From: Clostridium thailandense
Lineage (GTDB): Bacteria; Bacillota; Clostridia; Clostridiales; Clostridiaceae
DNA length: 33,807 nucleotides
Assembly: GCF_019207025.1 (NCBI RefSeq)
Contig: NZ_JAEEGC010000047.1
Span: 1 to 33,807 of the forward strand
Reading direction: 5' to 3'
The notes under the pieces were generated by a model, which saw only the letters and a program-made list of their open reading frames with translations, did no database searches and was not told the origin of the DNA. Of the stretch, positions 23,366 through 31,665 are shown one piece after another. A program made the position numbers and the translations under genes. Each line of letters begins with the position of its first letter. Position 1 is the stretch's first letter.

Positions 23366-25930
23366 TTAAAAAGCATGTTCTGTTCTTTGTATAATATCAT
23401 CCTGGATTGATTTATCTAAAGATGTAAAGTGAGCACTATATCCAGCTACGCGCACTACTAAACTTTTATAATTTGCAGGGTTCTTTTGCGCATCTAAAAG
23501 TGTTTCTCGACTTACTACATTAAATTGAACATGTAAACCCTTTTGATCAAAGAAGCTTCTTACTAAGGAAGATAAATTCTGTAAACCAGTCTGCCCTTCT
23601 AAAGCAGATGGATGAAATTTTTGATTAAATAATGTACCATTTGAAGCTTTATAATGATCTATTTTCGCAACAGAGTTAACAGCTGCAGTAGGGCCTTTTA
23701 TATCTCTTCCTGAAACTGGTGAAACACCATCTGCCAGTGCTTCTCCAGCTTTTCTTCCATCTGGTGTTGCCCCTGTTTGACTTCCCATTGGAACATTGGC
23801 TGAAACAGGATATAGTCCTGGCTGGAATTGACCATTACGTGGATTAGTGTATTTCTCAACTTCACTACAGTATATCAATGCAGCCTCACGTGCTAAATCA
23901 TCAACTTCATCTATATCATTGCCGAACTTAGGTGCCCTATTTAGGAGCATTTGGCGAAGATTCTCTTTATCTCCATAGGTGCCTAAGTTAATATCTTTGC
24001 CTGGTTTTAAATCATCTAATGAAATCTTCTTTTCTTCAAATATTAACTTCTCGATAGCTTGCATTATAGTTTCACGTGTTAAGCCTTCCATACCACCCGC
24101 TCCGTTTATACTATTAGCAATTTCAGTTATTGGATTCTTTTTACATTCACCAAAATTGGTATCTAAAGCATCTTTTAAATCTTGTAGAGTTACTTTCTTT
24201 TCTTCGAAAACAAGCTTCTTAATAGCTACTAGAGAGTCTGCTACGTTTGCAACTCCAACTCCTTGTGGACCTGTAAAATTGTAATGAGCTCCTCCTTCTT
24301 GTAATGATTTTCCTCTAGCTATACAATCATCTACCATTGAAGATAAAAATGGTAATGGTGCTCTCTCTCCGTGTGCTAAATCTACACTATTGTCTGCATT
24401 AGTCAGAAGTCTAACAAAATGTTTCATTTGCATTTTGTATGCATCCATGAATCTCTCAAAAGATGTAAAGGAGGTAAATTCTCCAGTTTTTAATCCTAAT
24501 TGTTTACCGTTATCCATACCATTATTAATAGTTATCTCTAATACCTTTGCCATGTTGAAAAATGCAGCGTCATGCCATCCTTCAGTCTTTCCACCTTTTT
24601 GAGGCTCTACGCATCCAATAACGCCATAATCTCTAGCATCTTCTAATGTGAGACCTCTGCTTGCTAGTGAAGGAATGATAACTTCATCATTATAGTAAGC
24701 TGGCATACCTAGTCCTAGTCGAGTTACTTCAGCGGCTTTTATTAACAATTCATCGGGAGTTTTATTCCAACCTCTTATAGAGATTGATGGTTGTGGCAGC
24801 TTGGTATGTGAAGTAGCTTCAAGACACATAAATGAAAGTTCATTTGTAGCATCTTTTCCATCAGAAGTCTGTCCACCTACAATTAAGTTCTGAAACATTG
24901 GATATCCACCAAATGCTTTTGTAGAACCTTCGTCACGAACCTTGTTGACATCATTGAATTTAACCCATAAGCAGTCAAGAAGCTCTTGAGCTTTTTCTCG
25001 TGTAATAAATCCACTTGATATATCTTTATTAAAATAAGGATATATGTATTGATCAAAACGCATTGGTGATATTGAATGACCATTAGATTCTATTTGAATA
25101 ATAGCTTGCATGAACCAAAATGATTGTAAAGCCTCATAAAATGTTCTAGCTGGATTTTCTGGTACCCACTCACAGTTTTCAGATATTTGCATCAACTCAT
25201 TTCGTCTTTGTGGGTCTGATGTTTGACTTGCTAGCCTTCTAGCTAATTCTGCAAAACGTTTGGCAAATTTAATAACAGCTTTTGAAGTAATAATTACAGC
25301 TGTTAAGAACTGACTCTTCTTTATATAGTCAGGGTCACCTTTATCTGCTTTAGCTTTTTCATTTTCGGCATCTTCAATTATACCCTTAAATCCTTTAGAT
25401 AATATCTTTGCATAATCTACGGAAATATGTCCAACACCATTAAAATAATAATTTCCAACAGTAAATACTCCTGCATTCATTGCTTCCTTTGTTTCCTGAA
25501 ACATATACTCTGTTGCAAGCTCATTTGTTGTTTTTCCATCCCAATACTTAAATACCTCGCGAAGCTGTGATTTTACATCTTCACTAATAAGAAATACATC
25601 TCCAGTTCTTTTAGCTAAAGTATCAAATTCATCTAAGAGCCATTTGTTTGAAAATTCTGGAAACACAGAGGCTGCTCTAGGTTTTTTAGTTAAATTTCCC
25701 ACAATAAGTTCTTCATCACGAATAACTATGTCCATTTCACCTAGTATTTTTTCCAAAGCTTTAGCTCTTCTAATAACCATAGGATAAGCTTCTGTTTCCT
25801 TAAAGGATTCAGTTATTAAAATTGCTCTTTGCGCTTCGATTTCAGGAGTTACCGAATATAAATCGTCAATTAATTTTTCTATTCTTTTACTTTGATTCAC
25901 ACTATAGAGTTTGTTTAAAACTTCATTCAC
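23366..25930 (-). CDS. B12-independent glycyl radical diol dehydratase (propanediol/glycerol type) with internal insertion
   Basis: An 854-residue glycyl radical enzyme. Catalytic Cys440 and Glu442 lie in GVIGCVEPQ, and the radical Gly830 in RVAGYSAHF. Substrate-site residues of clostridial glycerol dehydratase are all present at matching spacing: His168, His285 and Ser286 (SNGHSISP), Tyr343, Asp454. It would turn 1,2-propanediol into propionaldehyde, or glycerol into 3-hydroxypropionaldehyde. It is about 65 residues longer than glycerol dehydratase, mostly from an insertion near 594-650 that repeats the helix at 568-586. The start is GTG with GGAGG eight bases before it. It heads a two-gene unit with its activase. 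The location and operator link it to the shell operon. Confidence 0.96.
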   Translation of the reverse strand: MNEVLNKLYSVNQSKRIEKLIDDLYSVTPEIEAQRAILITESFKETEAYPMVIRRAKALEKILGEMDIVIRDEELIVGNLTKKPRAASVFPEFSNKWLLDEFDTLAKRTGDVFLISEDVKSQLREVFKYWDGKTTNELATEYMFQETKEAMNAGVFTVGNYYFNGVGHISVDYAKILSKGFKGIIEDAENEKAKADKGDPDYIKKSQFLTAVIITSKAVIKFAKRFAELARRLASQTSDPQRRNELMQISENCEWVPENPARTFYEALQSFWFMQAIIQIESNGHSISPMRFDQYIYPYFNKDISSGFITREKAQELLDCLWVKFNDVNKVRDEGSTKAFGGYPMFQNLIVGGQTSDGKDATNELSFMCLEATSHTKLPQPSISIRGWNKTPDELLIKAAEVTRLGLGMPAYYNDEVIIPSLASRGLTLEDARDYGVIGCVEPQKGGKTEGWHDAAFFNMAKVLEITINNGMDNGKQLGLKTGEFTSFTSFERFMDAYKMQMKHFVRLLTNADNSVDLAHGERAPLPFLSSMVDDCIARGKSLQEGGAHYNFTGPQGVGVANVADSLVAIKKLVFEEKKVTLQDLKDALDTNFGECKKNPITEIANSINGAGGMEGLTRETIMQAIEKLIFEEKKISLDDLKPGKDINLGTYGDKENLRQMLLNRAPKFGNDIDEVDDLAREAALIYCSEVEKYTNPRNGQFQPGLYPVSANVPMGSQTGATPDGRKAGEALADGVSPVSGRDIKGPTAAVNSVAKIDHYKASNGTLFNQKFHPSALEGQTGLQNLSSLVRSFFDQKGLHVQFNVVSRETLLDAQKNPANYKSLVVRVAGYSAHFTSLDKSIQDDIIQRTEHAF

Positions 25931-26063
25931 TTAAATGACCTCCTCAATTTAATTATATTTATATAGCTTTTATTAATTATTTTTATGATTAAATTCTATT
26001 CCTAAAACTCTAAATTTTTTTTAATTATTTTGACTTATTTTTGTATTATATAGATTCAAATAT

Positions 26064-26081
26064 GGTGTATTATTTTGACGT
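26064..26081 (-). promoter_or_regulatory. Candidate operator upstream of the dehydratase gene (copy 2)
   Basis: Plus-strand GGTGTATTATTTTGACGT is a 15/18 match to the copy at 19885-19902. It lies 134 bases before the dehydratase start. A shorter echo, ATTATTTTGAC, occurs at 26024-26034, 45 bases closer to the gene. The rest of 25931-26246 is the divergent promoter region with no gene. Confidence 0.6.
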
Positions 26082-26144
26082 ATAAGAGAATTTACACAAT
26101 CATTACGCTCCTTATACTTATATAGATAATCACACTAGACACTT

Positions 26145-26166
26145 AACTTGTGCTCTGGCACATGTT
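26145..26166 (+). promoter_or_regulatory. Palindromic operator upstream of the reductase/AcnX operon
   Basis: AACTTGTGC (26145-26153) TCTG GCACATGTT (26158-26166) is an inverted repeat with one mismatch per 9-base arm. The preceding bases GACACTT are shared with 33792-33807. It lies about 80 bases before the reductase ATG, in a position suitable for a repressor such as the GntR/FCD protein at 33071 (inference). Confidence 0.5.
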
Positions 26167-26246
26167 GACATAACTGTAACATAATTATAAAATATTAACA
26201 GAATTACTTTGGTGAATATATCATAATTATAAGGAAGGATGATATT

Positions 26247-28232
26247 ATGAAACGTTACCCTCAACTGTTTGAACCTGCTTATATCGGTAAAGTAAAAATC
26301 AAAAACAAACTTTCCATGGCTCCTATGGGCCCTGTAGGCTATGCCGATGCATTTGGTGCATTTAATCAGAGAATACAGGATTATTATGTAGAACGTGCCA
26401 AAAATGGCGTTGGTCTAATCATCACTGGTATTTGTAATGTAGATATGGGAACAGAAGGAATGCCAACTGCTGGTTTGCCTTGTCCTACATCTAATCCTAT
26501 AGCATTTATACATAGTACTTATCAAATGAATGAACGTATCCATGCCTATGGAGCAAAAATATTTATACAGTTAACAGGTGGATTGGGCAGAAGTGCACTA
26601 CCTGGATTCGTAAGTAAAAATATTGCACCATCAAAGCAAGAGAATCGCTTTAATCCAAATATAATTCATCGTGAAATGACAAAAGAGGAAATTAAAACTC
26701 TAATCCAGAAATTTATTGCTTCTGCTGTAATTGCTAAGAAATCTGGTTTTGATGGCGTGGAAATTCACGCTGTTCATGAGGGTTACCTCTTAGATCAATT
26801 TGCAATTTCTTTCTTTAACCATCGCATTGATGAATATGGTGGTTCTTTAGAGAATCGACTTAGAATTTCTACTGAAATAGTTAAAGGGATTAAAAAAGTC
26901 TGCGGAAAAGATTTTCCTGTAAGTTTACGCTACAGCCTTAAGAGCTGTATGAAAGGAATTCGACAGGGAGGACTTCCAGAAGAAGACTATGAAGAGGCCG
27001 GTAGGGATATCGAAGAAGGAATTGAGGCTGCAAAGCTATTAGTAGAGGCTGGCTATGATGCTTTAAACGTTGATGCAGGAACCTATGATTCTTGGTATTG
27101 GAATCATCCACCAATGTATTTTGAAGACGGGATGTATAGACAGTTTGGAGAAATATTAAAGAGACATGTGGATGTGCCAATCATTCTGGCTGGCAGAATG
27201 GATGATCCTGAAGTTGCGGTTTCTGCTCTTGGAAAAAGCTGCGATATTATAAGTTATGGACGCCCTTTGCTTGCAGATGCAGAATATATAGAAAAACTTC
27301 GTACAGGAAGATTGGATGAAATACGCCATTGTTTGGGCTGTCACGAAGGTTGTCTTGGAAGAATTGGCAACGCTCCTGTAAGTTGTGCAGTTAATCCAGC
27401 CTGTGGAAGAGAAAAGATATATGGCCTTGAACCAGCAACTGTTAAAAAGAACCTTCTCGTTATTGGAGGTGGTGTGGCTGGATTAGAAACTGCTCGTGTA
27501 GCAGCTATCCGAGGACATAAAGTAACATTATGTGAGAAATCGGATCAACTTGGTGGAAATCTAATTCCAGGTGGAGTACCACATTTTAAACGTAATGATC
27601 ATAAATTAATTTCTTACTATAAACGCCAATTAGAGCTTCTTAATGTTGATGTCAATTATAATACCACTGTTACAAAAGAAAATATTCACGAATACAATGC
27701 AGATATTATAGTTACTGCAACAGGTTCAACACCTAAGAGTATCGACTTTGAAGGTGTACAAGCTTCCATTACTGCCGACCAGGTATTACTTGGAAAAATA
27801 GAGACTAAAGATCAAGTTGTTATTGCTGGCGGCGGCCTAATAGGATGTGAAACAGCTCTTTGGTTAGCTCAGCAGGGCAAAAAGATTGCTGTTGTTGAAA
27901 TAGCAAAAGAAATTTTAGGCGGACATGGATCTTTGCCTCATATGAACGAATATATGCTCCTAGATTTATTGAAATTTTATCATATAGATATTTACACAAA
28001 CACTTCTATTGTTAAAACAAAAGAAAATAGTGTGGAAGTTAAACAAGGAGATAAAATATTTGAATTGCCTGCTCAAACCGTAATTATATCAGTGGGTTAT
28101 ACAGAAAATGATAAATTATATAAGGAACTATCCGAGTTAGACGTGCCTGTTTATAACATAGGTGATTCCAGTAAAGTACATAATATAATGTATGCTATTT
28201 GGAATGCATATGAAGTTGCACGTGATATTTAA
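26247..28232 (+). CDS. Enoate-reductase-like FMN / [4Fe-4S] / FAD oxidoreductase (OYE family)
   Basis: A 661-residue enzyme with the layout of 2-enoate reductase and 2,4-dienoyl-CoA reductase. The FMN TIM barrel spans about 1-345, with EIHAVHEGYLLDQF (His174, probable proton donor Tyr180) and NHRIDEYGGSLENRLR. The cluster ligands are Cys362, Cys365, Cys369 and Cys380. An FAD Rossmann motif lies near 407 (GGGVAG) and an NAD(P)H motif near 528 (GGGLIGCE). Such enzymes reduce C=C bonds conjugated to a carbonyl; relatives demethylate N-methyl amines or N-methylproline. It is followed 13 bases later by an AcnX dehydratase, so the substrate may be that enzyme's product. Arginine codons are often CGT/CGC, unlike most of the window. 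Confidence 0.92.
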   Translation: MKRYPQLFEPAYIGKVKIKNKLSMAPMGPVGYADAFGAFNQRIQDYYVERAKNGVGLIITGICNVDMGTEGMPTAGLPCPTSNPIAFIHSTYQMNERIHAYGAKIFIQLTGGLGRSALPGFVSKNIAPSKQENRFNPNIIHREMTKEEIKTLIQKFIASAVIAKKSGFDGVEIHAVHEGYLLDQFAISFFNHRIDEYGGSLENRLRISTEIVKGIKKVCGKDFPVSLRYSLKSCMKGIRQGGLPEEDYEEAGRDIEEGIEAAKLLVEAGYDALNVDAGTYDSWYWNHPPMYFEDGMYRQFGEILKRHVDVPIILAGRMDDPEVAVSALGKSCDIISYGRPLLADAEYIEKLRTGRLDEIRHCLGCHEGCLGRIGNAPVSCAVNPACGREKIYGLEPATVKKNLLVIGGGVAGLETARVAAIRGHKVTLCEKSDQLGGNLIPGGVPHFKRNDHKLISYYKRQLELLNVDVNYNTTVTKENIHEYNADIIVTATGSTPKSIDFEGVQASITADQVLLGKIETKDQVVIAGGGLIGCETALWLAQQGKKIAVVEIAKEILGGHGSLPHMNEYMLLDLLKFYHIDIYTNTSIVKTKENSVEVKQGDKIFELPAQTVIISVGYTENDKLYKELSELDVPVYNIGDSSKVHNIMYAIWNAYEVARDI

Positions 28233-28245
28233 GGAGGTGTAATTT

Positions 28246-29535
28246 ATGGAAAATTATAATATGGAACTTACACAGGAAGAAAAAGAAATGCTGCAGGGCA
28301 AACACGGAGAGGTTATGCAAAAAGCATTAAAGTCTGTAATCCTTTATGGTAAAGCTTTTGGGGCTAAGCGTCTCATTCCTATTGAAGGACCAGTGCATTT
28401 AGTTACCTCTTTTGGTATGGCAGGGCTAACTCCAGTGTTTGACATGGTGGATGAAATAATAAGCGCAGGTATAAAAACCAATGAGCCCTTTACTGTTGAC
28501 CCAATGCCCCTTGATTATGATAATGTTGAATGTACTGATATACAGAAAAAAGTATTTAGTGCATTATATGCAAATCAAGATAGATATGAATCGCAGCTTA
28601 AAAAATTGGGTCTTAAGGATGATAATGCTTTCACATGTACATGCTACATGCCTGAGGTAGGAAACAGGCCTAAAAAAGGACAAGTACTTTCATGGGCTGA
28701 GTCTTCAGCAGTTGTTTTTGCTAACTCTGTTCTTGGTGCAAGGACAAATAGAAACTCCGGAGTTATAGAACTCTTATGCGGAATTGTAGGTAAAGTTCCA
28801 GAATTTGGTCTTGTTACAGATGAGGGAAGACGTGCAAAATGGTTAGTTGAAGTGAAAACATCAACTCTCCCTAATGCTCAAGTACTAGGAAGCGCTATCG
28901 GTATGAAAGTAGTTGAAGATGTTCCATATATTGTAGGACTTGATAAGTTCCTTGATAAGGGTATGAAGGACTCGACTATGGATTATCTTAAAGATATGGG
29001 AGCTGCAAGTGCTTCAAATGGTGCTGTTGGTTTATATCATGTAGAAGACATAACTCCAGAAGCTATCGAACAAGGAAAATCCCTTTTAGTTGAAGATTAT
29101 AAAAAGTATGTAGTAGATGATAATGAATTAAAAAGAATAGTAGACTCCTATCCAGTATTGTGGAAAGACTTGAATTTAAAGCCTGCTGTTTGCTTTATAG
29201 GATGTCCTCATCTATCGCTTGAGCAAATATATAGCTGGAATAAAAAAATATCTGATGCCCTAGCAAAAACTAGCAAAACCAAAGTATCTATAAATACAAT
29301 ATTAAGCGCTGCTCCAGATGTTATTCTAAAATTTAAGAATGATAAAGAGGCATATCAGAAAATGTTAGACACTGGAGTGCATCTAACTTATATATGCCCA
29401 CTCATGTATATGAGCAACCCTGAATGTTCAAAACAACCAGTAATAACAAATTCCAACAAATTAAGAACATACTCCACAGCTAGATTTTTTTTAGATGAAG
29501 AAATACTGGACATCATTATAAAAGGAAATATTTAA
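28246..29535 (+). CDS. Aconitase X-type dehydratase, large (catalytic) subunit
   Basis: A 429-residue AcnX large subunit. Conserved parts include a TCTCYMPE segment (Cys131/Cys133), AESSAVVFANSVLGARTNR, the Cys of FIGCPHLS (Cys320) and TYICPLMY (Cys384), and NSNKLRTYS near 403. The cysteines fit the Fe-S cluster ligands. Known members dehydrate cis-3-hydroxy-L-proline in bacteria and mevalonate 5-phosphate in archaea. The substrate here is not identifiable; no hydroxyproline genes are nearby. An ATG behind AGGAGGTG starts 13 bases after the reductase stop, so it is one operon. The separate small subunit follows. Confidence 0.9.
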   Translation: MENYNMELTQEEKEMLQGKHGEVMQKALKSVILYGKAFGAKRLIPIEGPVHLVTSFGMAGLTPVFDMVDEIISAGIKTNEPFTVDPMPLDYDNVECTDIQKKVFSALYANQDRYESQLKKLGLKDDNAFTCTCYMPEVGNRPKKGQVLSWAESSAVVFANSVLGARTNRNSGVIELLCGIVGKVPEFGLVTDEGRRAKWLVEVKTSTLPNAQVLGSAIGMKVVEDVPYIVGLDKFLDKGMKDSTMDYLKDMGAASASNGAVGLYHVEDITPEAIEQGKSLLVEDYKKYVVDDNELKRIVDSYPVLWKDLNLKPAVCFIGCPHLSLEQIYSWNKKISDALAKTSKTKVSINTILSAAPDVILKFKNDKEAYQKMLDTGVHLTYICPLMYMSNPECSKQPVITNSNKLRTYSTARFFLDEEILDIIIKGNI

Positions 29536-29549
29536 AGGGGGCGAAAAAG

Positions 29550-29993
29550 TTGACCAGAACATTTAAAGGAAGAGTTGTTTTAGGCGGAAACGTAAATGGA
29601 GAGAGTTTAGTAACTAACCAAGGCTTTAATATACTTGCATCGTATTTAATGGGTTTAAGTACAGGAGATTCTACATGCTTCGATCAGAATAATAAGGATC
29701 TTTACAAAAAAGATTTGGCAGGAAAAGTAATATGCCTTCCTAAGACAATCGGTTCTACAACAGGCGGTATGATACTTCAGAGTGTTACAAAGATGGGAAT
29801 TGGGCCAGCTGCAATGCTTTTCTCGGAGCATATAGACTCCCTAGCAGCCGCAGGTATAATACTTTGTGATGTATGGAATGACAAAAGAATTGTGGCTATA
29901 GATGAACTTGGCAGTGAATTCTTAGATTATATGAAGGATGGATTAAAGGTTGAAATCAAAGAAGATGGTACCATAATAATTAATCAAGATTAG
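29550..29993 (+). CDS. Aconitase X-type dehydratase, small (swivel, DUF126) subunit
   Basis: A 147-residue swivelling domain that closes over the large-subunit active site. The diagnostic LPKTIGSTTGGM (Ser and Thr beside the substrate carboxylate) is present, after the N-terminal FKGRVVLGG...GESLVT typical of DUF126. The start is TTG, supported by AAAGGGGG eight bases upstream that overlaps the large-subunit stop. The two subunits would be made in step. In other organisms the same two parts are fused into one chain. Confidence 0.92.
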   Translation: MTRTFKGRVVLGGNVNGESLVTNQGFNILASYLMGLSTGDSTCFDQNNKDLYKKDLAGKVICLPKTIGSTTGGMILQSVTKMGIGPAAMLFSEHIDSLAAAGIILCDVWNDKRIVAIDELGSEFLDYMKDGLKVEIKEDGTIIINQD

Positions 29994-30022
29994 TTTCAAT
30001 TGAGGCTTGCCGAACTATTAAA

Positions 30023-30084
30023 GTTGACTTATACTCCAGTGGATGTTTCCAGAGATGAAAACATATACCTGTGTATAAGTCAAC
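30023..30084. other. Hairpin structure after the AcnX operon
   Basis: GTTGACTTATAC (30023-30034) and GTATAAGTCAAC (30073-30084) form a perfect 12-bp stem. A smaller stem (ATGTTT with AAACAT) lies inside. It is followed by CTTCTTGTGC with no long U-run, so it may be a weak terminator or a small repeat. The stretch 29994-30337 otherwise holds only AT-rich promoter-like DNA, with GACACTTAGCTT at 30121-30132. Confidence 0.5.
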
Positions 30085-30337
30085 CTTCTTGTGCATTTCT
30101 TTGCATAGATACTCATAGATGACACTTAGCTTAAAAATAATCTAATATATAAAATAGAATAATTTTACATTAAGTGATGATATATGCTTTAATTTATATG
30201 TAAGTTAAGATAAACTTAATAAATGCTAATGAAATATATAACAAATTAGTATAAGTTTTAAAAAAGTGATATAATAATATAAAATAATATAATTTATGAC
30301 AAACTTATTAATGTACTCAAGTGAAAAGGAAGGTGAA

Positions 30338-31183
30338 ATGATAATGAACTTAAGTGATGAAGAATTTTTTTCTGCAATAAAATCAGCTTTTGATGTGTTT
30401 CCCTATCTATTTGTTTCAGATGTAGGCATCGCTATAACAGATAAAGAAAAATACGTTTTGGTAAGACAAGCAAATTCTTTTAAACTTAATATTTCTGAAG
30501 GGCTAAAGCTTGCTGAAAACAGTGCTGCAGTAAATTCTATGAAGACTAAAAAAAGACAAATGGCTAGACACCCTAAAGAGGTATTTGGATTTCCTGTTAT
30601 GGCTTATAGTGTACCTCTAATTAATAATGTTACTCGTAATGTAGTAGGTACCATATCTTATGTGGTCTCATTAGAAAAAGAAAATATGGTAATAGAAATG
30701 GTTAATGAATTAGGTAATCTCTCTTCTGAATTAGCAGCTTCTTCGGGTAAACTAGCAAATACTACTGAAGAATTATCTGCAAATACTCAAAATATTAATA
30801 ATTTAATAAGTGAAACTCAATCAGGTATTGTAGATATGGATGAGATTCTTAAATACATTAAAACTATTTCTGACACAACGAATTTATTAGGACTTAATGC
30901 TGCAATAGAAGCTGCTAGAGCAGGTGAATATGGAAGAGGTTTTTCTGTAGTATCGGGAGAAATTAGAAAACTCGCTTCAAATAGTAAAGAATCCGCAAAC
31001 CAGATTAATAACACTTTAACAAATATAAAAGAAAATGTTAATAAAATTATTAATTTTATTAATGATTATGGAACTACTAGTGAAGTTCAAGCTGGACAAG
31101 CAGAACAAATTGCAGGCAGTAGTGAAAAGCTTAATCAATTATCATTAAAACTTTTAGAGCTTTCAAAAGATGTTAATCAGTAA
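30338..31183 (+). CDS. Soluble methyl-accepting chemotaxis protein
   Basis: A chemoreceptor without membrane helices. Residues about 1-120 form a small sensor domain ([22 protein letters not shown] ... [25 protein letters not shown]). The signalling domain follows (125-281), with the conserved hairpin tip region [29 protein letters not shown] and [13 protein letters not shown]. It is short for a receptor. The start is ambiguous: ATG 30338 and ATG 30344 both follow AAGGAAGG (30326-30333), while an in-frame ATG at 30296 has no site. It may sense the substrate of the preceding operon from inside the cell (inference). It has its own upstream gap of roughly 340 bases. Confidence 0.88.
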   Translation: MIMNLSDEEFFSAIKSAFDVFPYLFVSDVGIAITDKEKYVLVRQANSFKLNISEGLKLAENSAAVNSMKTKKRQMARHPKEVFGFPVMAYSVPLINNVTRNVVGTISYVVSLEKENMVIEMVNELGNLSSELAASSGKLANTTEELSANTQNINNLISETQSGIVDMDEILKYIKTISDTTNLLGLNAAIEAARAGEYGRGFSVVSGEIRKLASNSKESANQINNTLTNIKENVNKIINFINDYGTTSEVQAGQAEQIAGSSEKLNQLSLKLLELSKDVNQ

Positions 31184-31561
31184 TTTTCAAGTTAATTGAC
31201 CAAAGCTCTAACAAACTAAAAAATAATACATAAAGAGGTTATGTATTTCATTGGTTATTATTTAGTCTATCTTAACTTGCTCTTTTTATTAGGTATGCTT
31301 TTATAATTATACCTTTTCTTGGCATACCTAAAATATATTTCTACTGTCTTTAATTCACTTTTCGAATTCTTAATCTCTTTTTCTTTTGTTTCTATTTACA
31401 AAGAGTTATGCAAGAAAACATGCTGAGCTTTCCTTTCGTATGATTATACAGATTATTTTGCTATAATATAATAAAGAGGTTTTACAACCAATTGACATCA
31501 TGGATAACATACATCCATTAAATAAGTATTTATAAAGTATATTCTTATAATATCTAAAGAG
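31184..31561. other. Gene-free intergenic stretch
   Basis: No convincing coding frame is seen on either strand. One 8-bp inverted repeat AGGTATGC / GCATACCT occurs at 31291-31298 and 31322-31329. The rest is AT-rich. Confidence 0.6.
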
Positions 31562-31600
31562 GCATCACATTTTAAGTAGCAATATCTTAAAATGTGACGC
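31562..31600. terminator. Bidirectional terminator-like hairpin after butyrate kinase
   Basis: Arms 31562-31576 (GCATCACATTTTAAG) and 31586-31600 (CTTAAAATGTGACGC) pair over 15 bases with one mismatch. Short T-runs follow on both strands. It lies 66 bases past the minus-strand kinase gene and about 380 past the plus-strand receptor gene. Confidence 0.65.
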
Positions 31601-31665
31601 TTTAAGTTACAATTCTATACAGCATTAATTATAACTTATATAAACTGTAGTTGTAATAAAAGTTA

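Noticed and set aside
23366..25930. Glycyl radical enzyme as choline TMA-lyase or 4-hydroxyproline dehydratase (the latter tempting because of AcnX nearby)
   Set aside because: Residues His168, His285, Ser286, Tyr343 and Asp454 fit glycerol/propanediol dehydratase spacing, and overall similarity to clostridial glycerol dehydratase is very high. The compartment genes, facilitator and PocR sensor also fit a diol.
26155..26172. TGGCACATGTTGACA as a sigma-54 promoter for the partial activator at 1-789
   Set aside because: The spacing between TGGCAC and the TTG element is 3, not 5, and the -12 GC is missing. The palindrome explains the sequence better.
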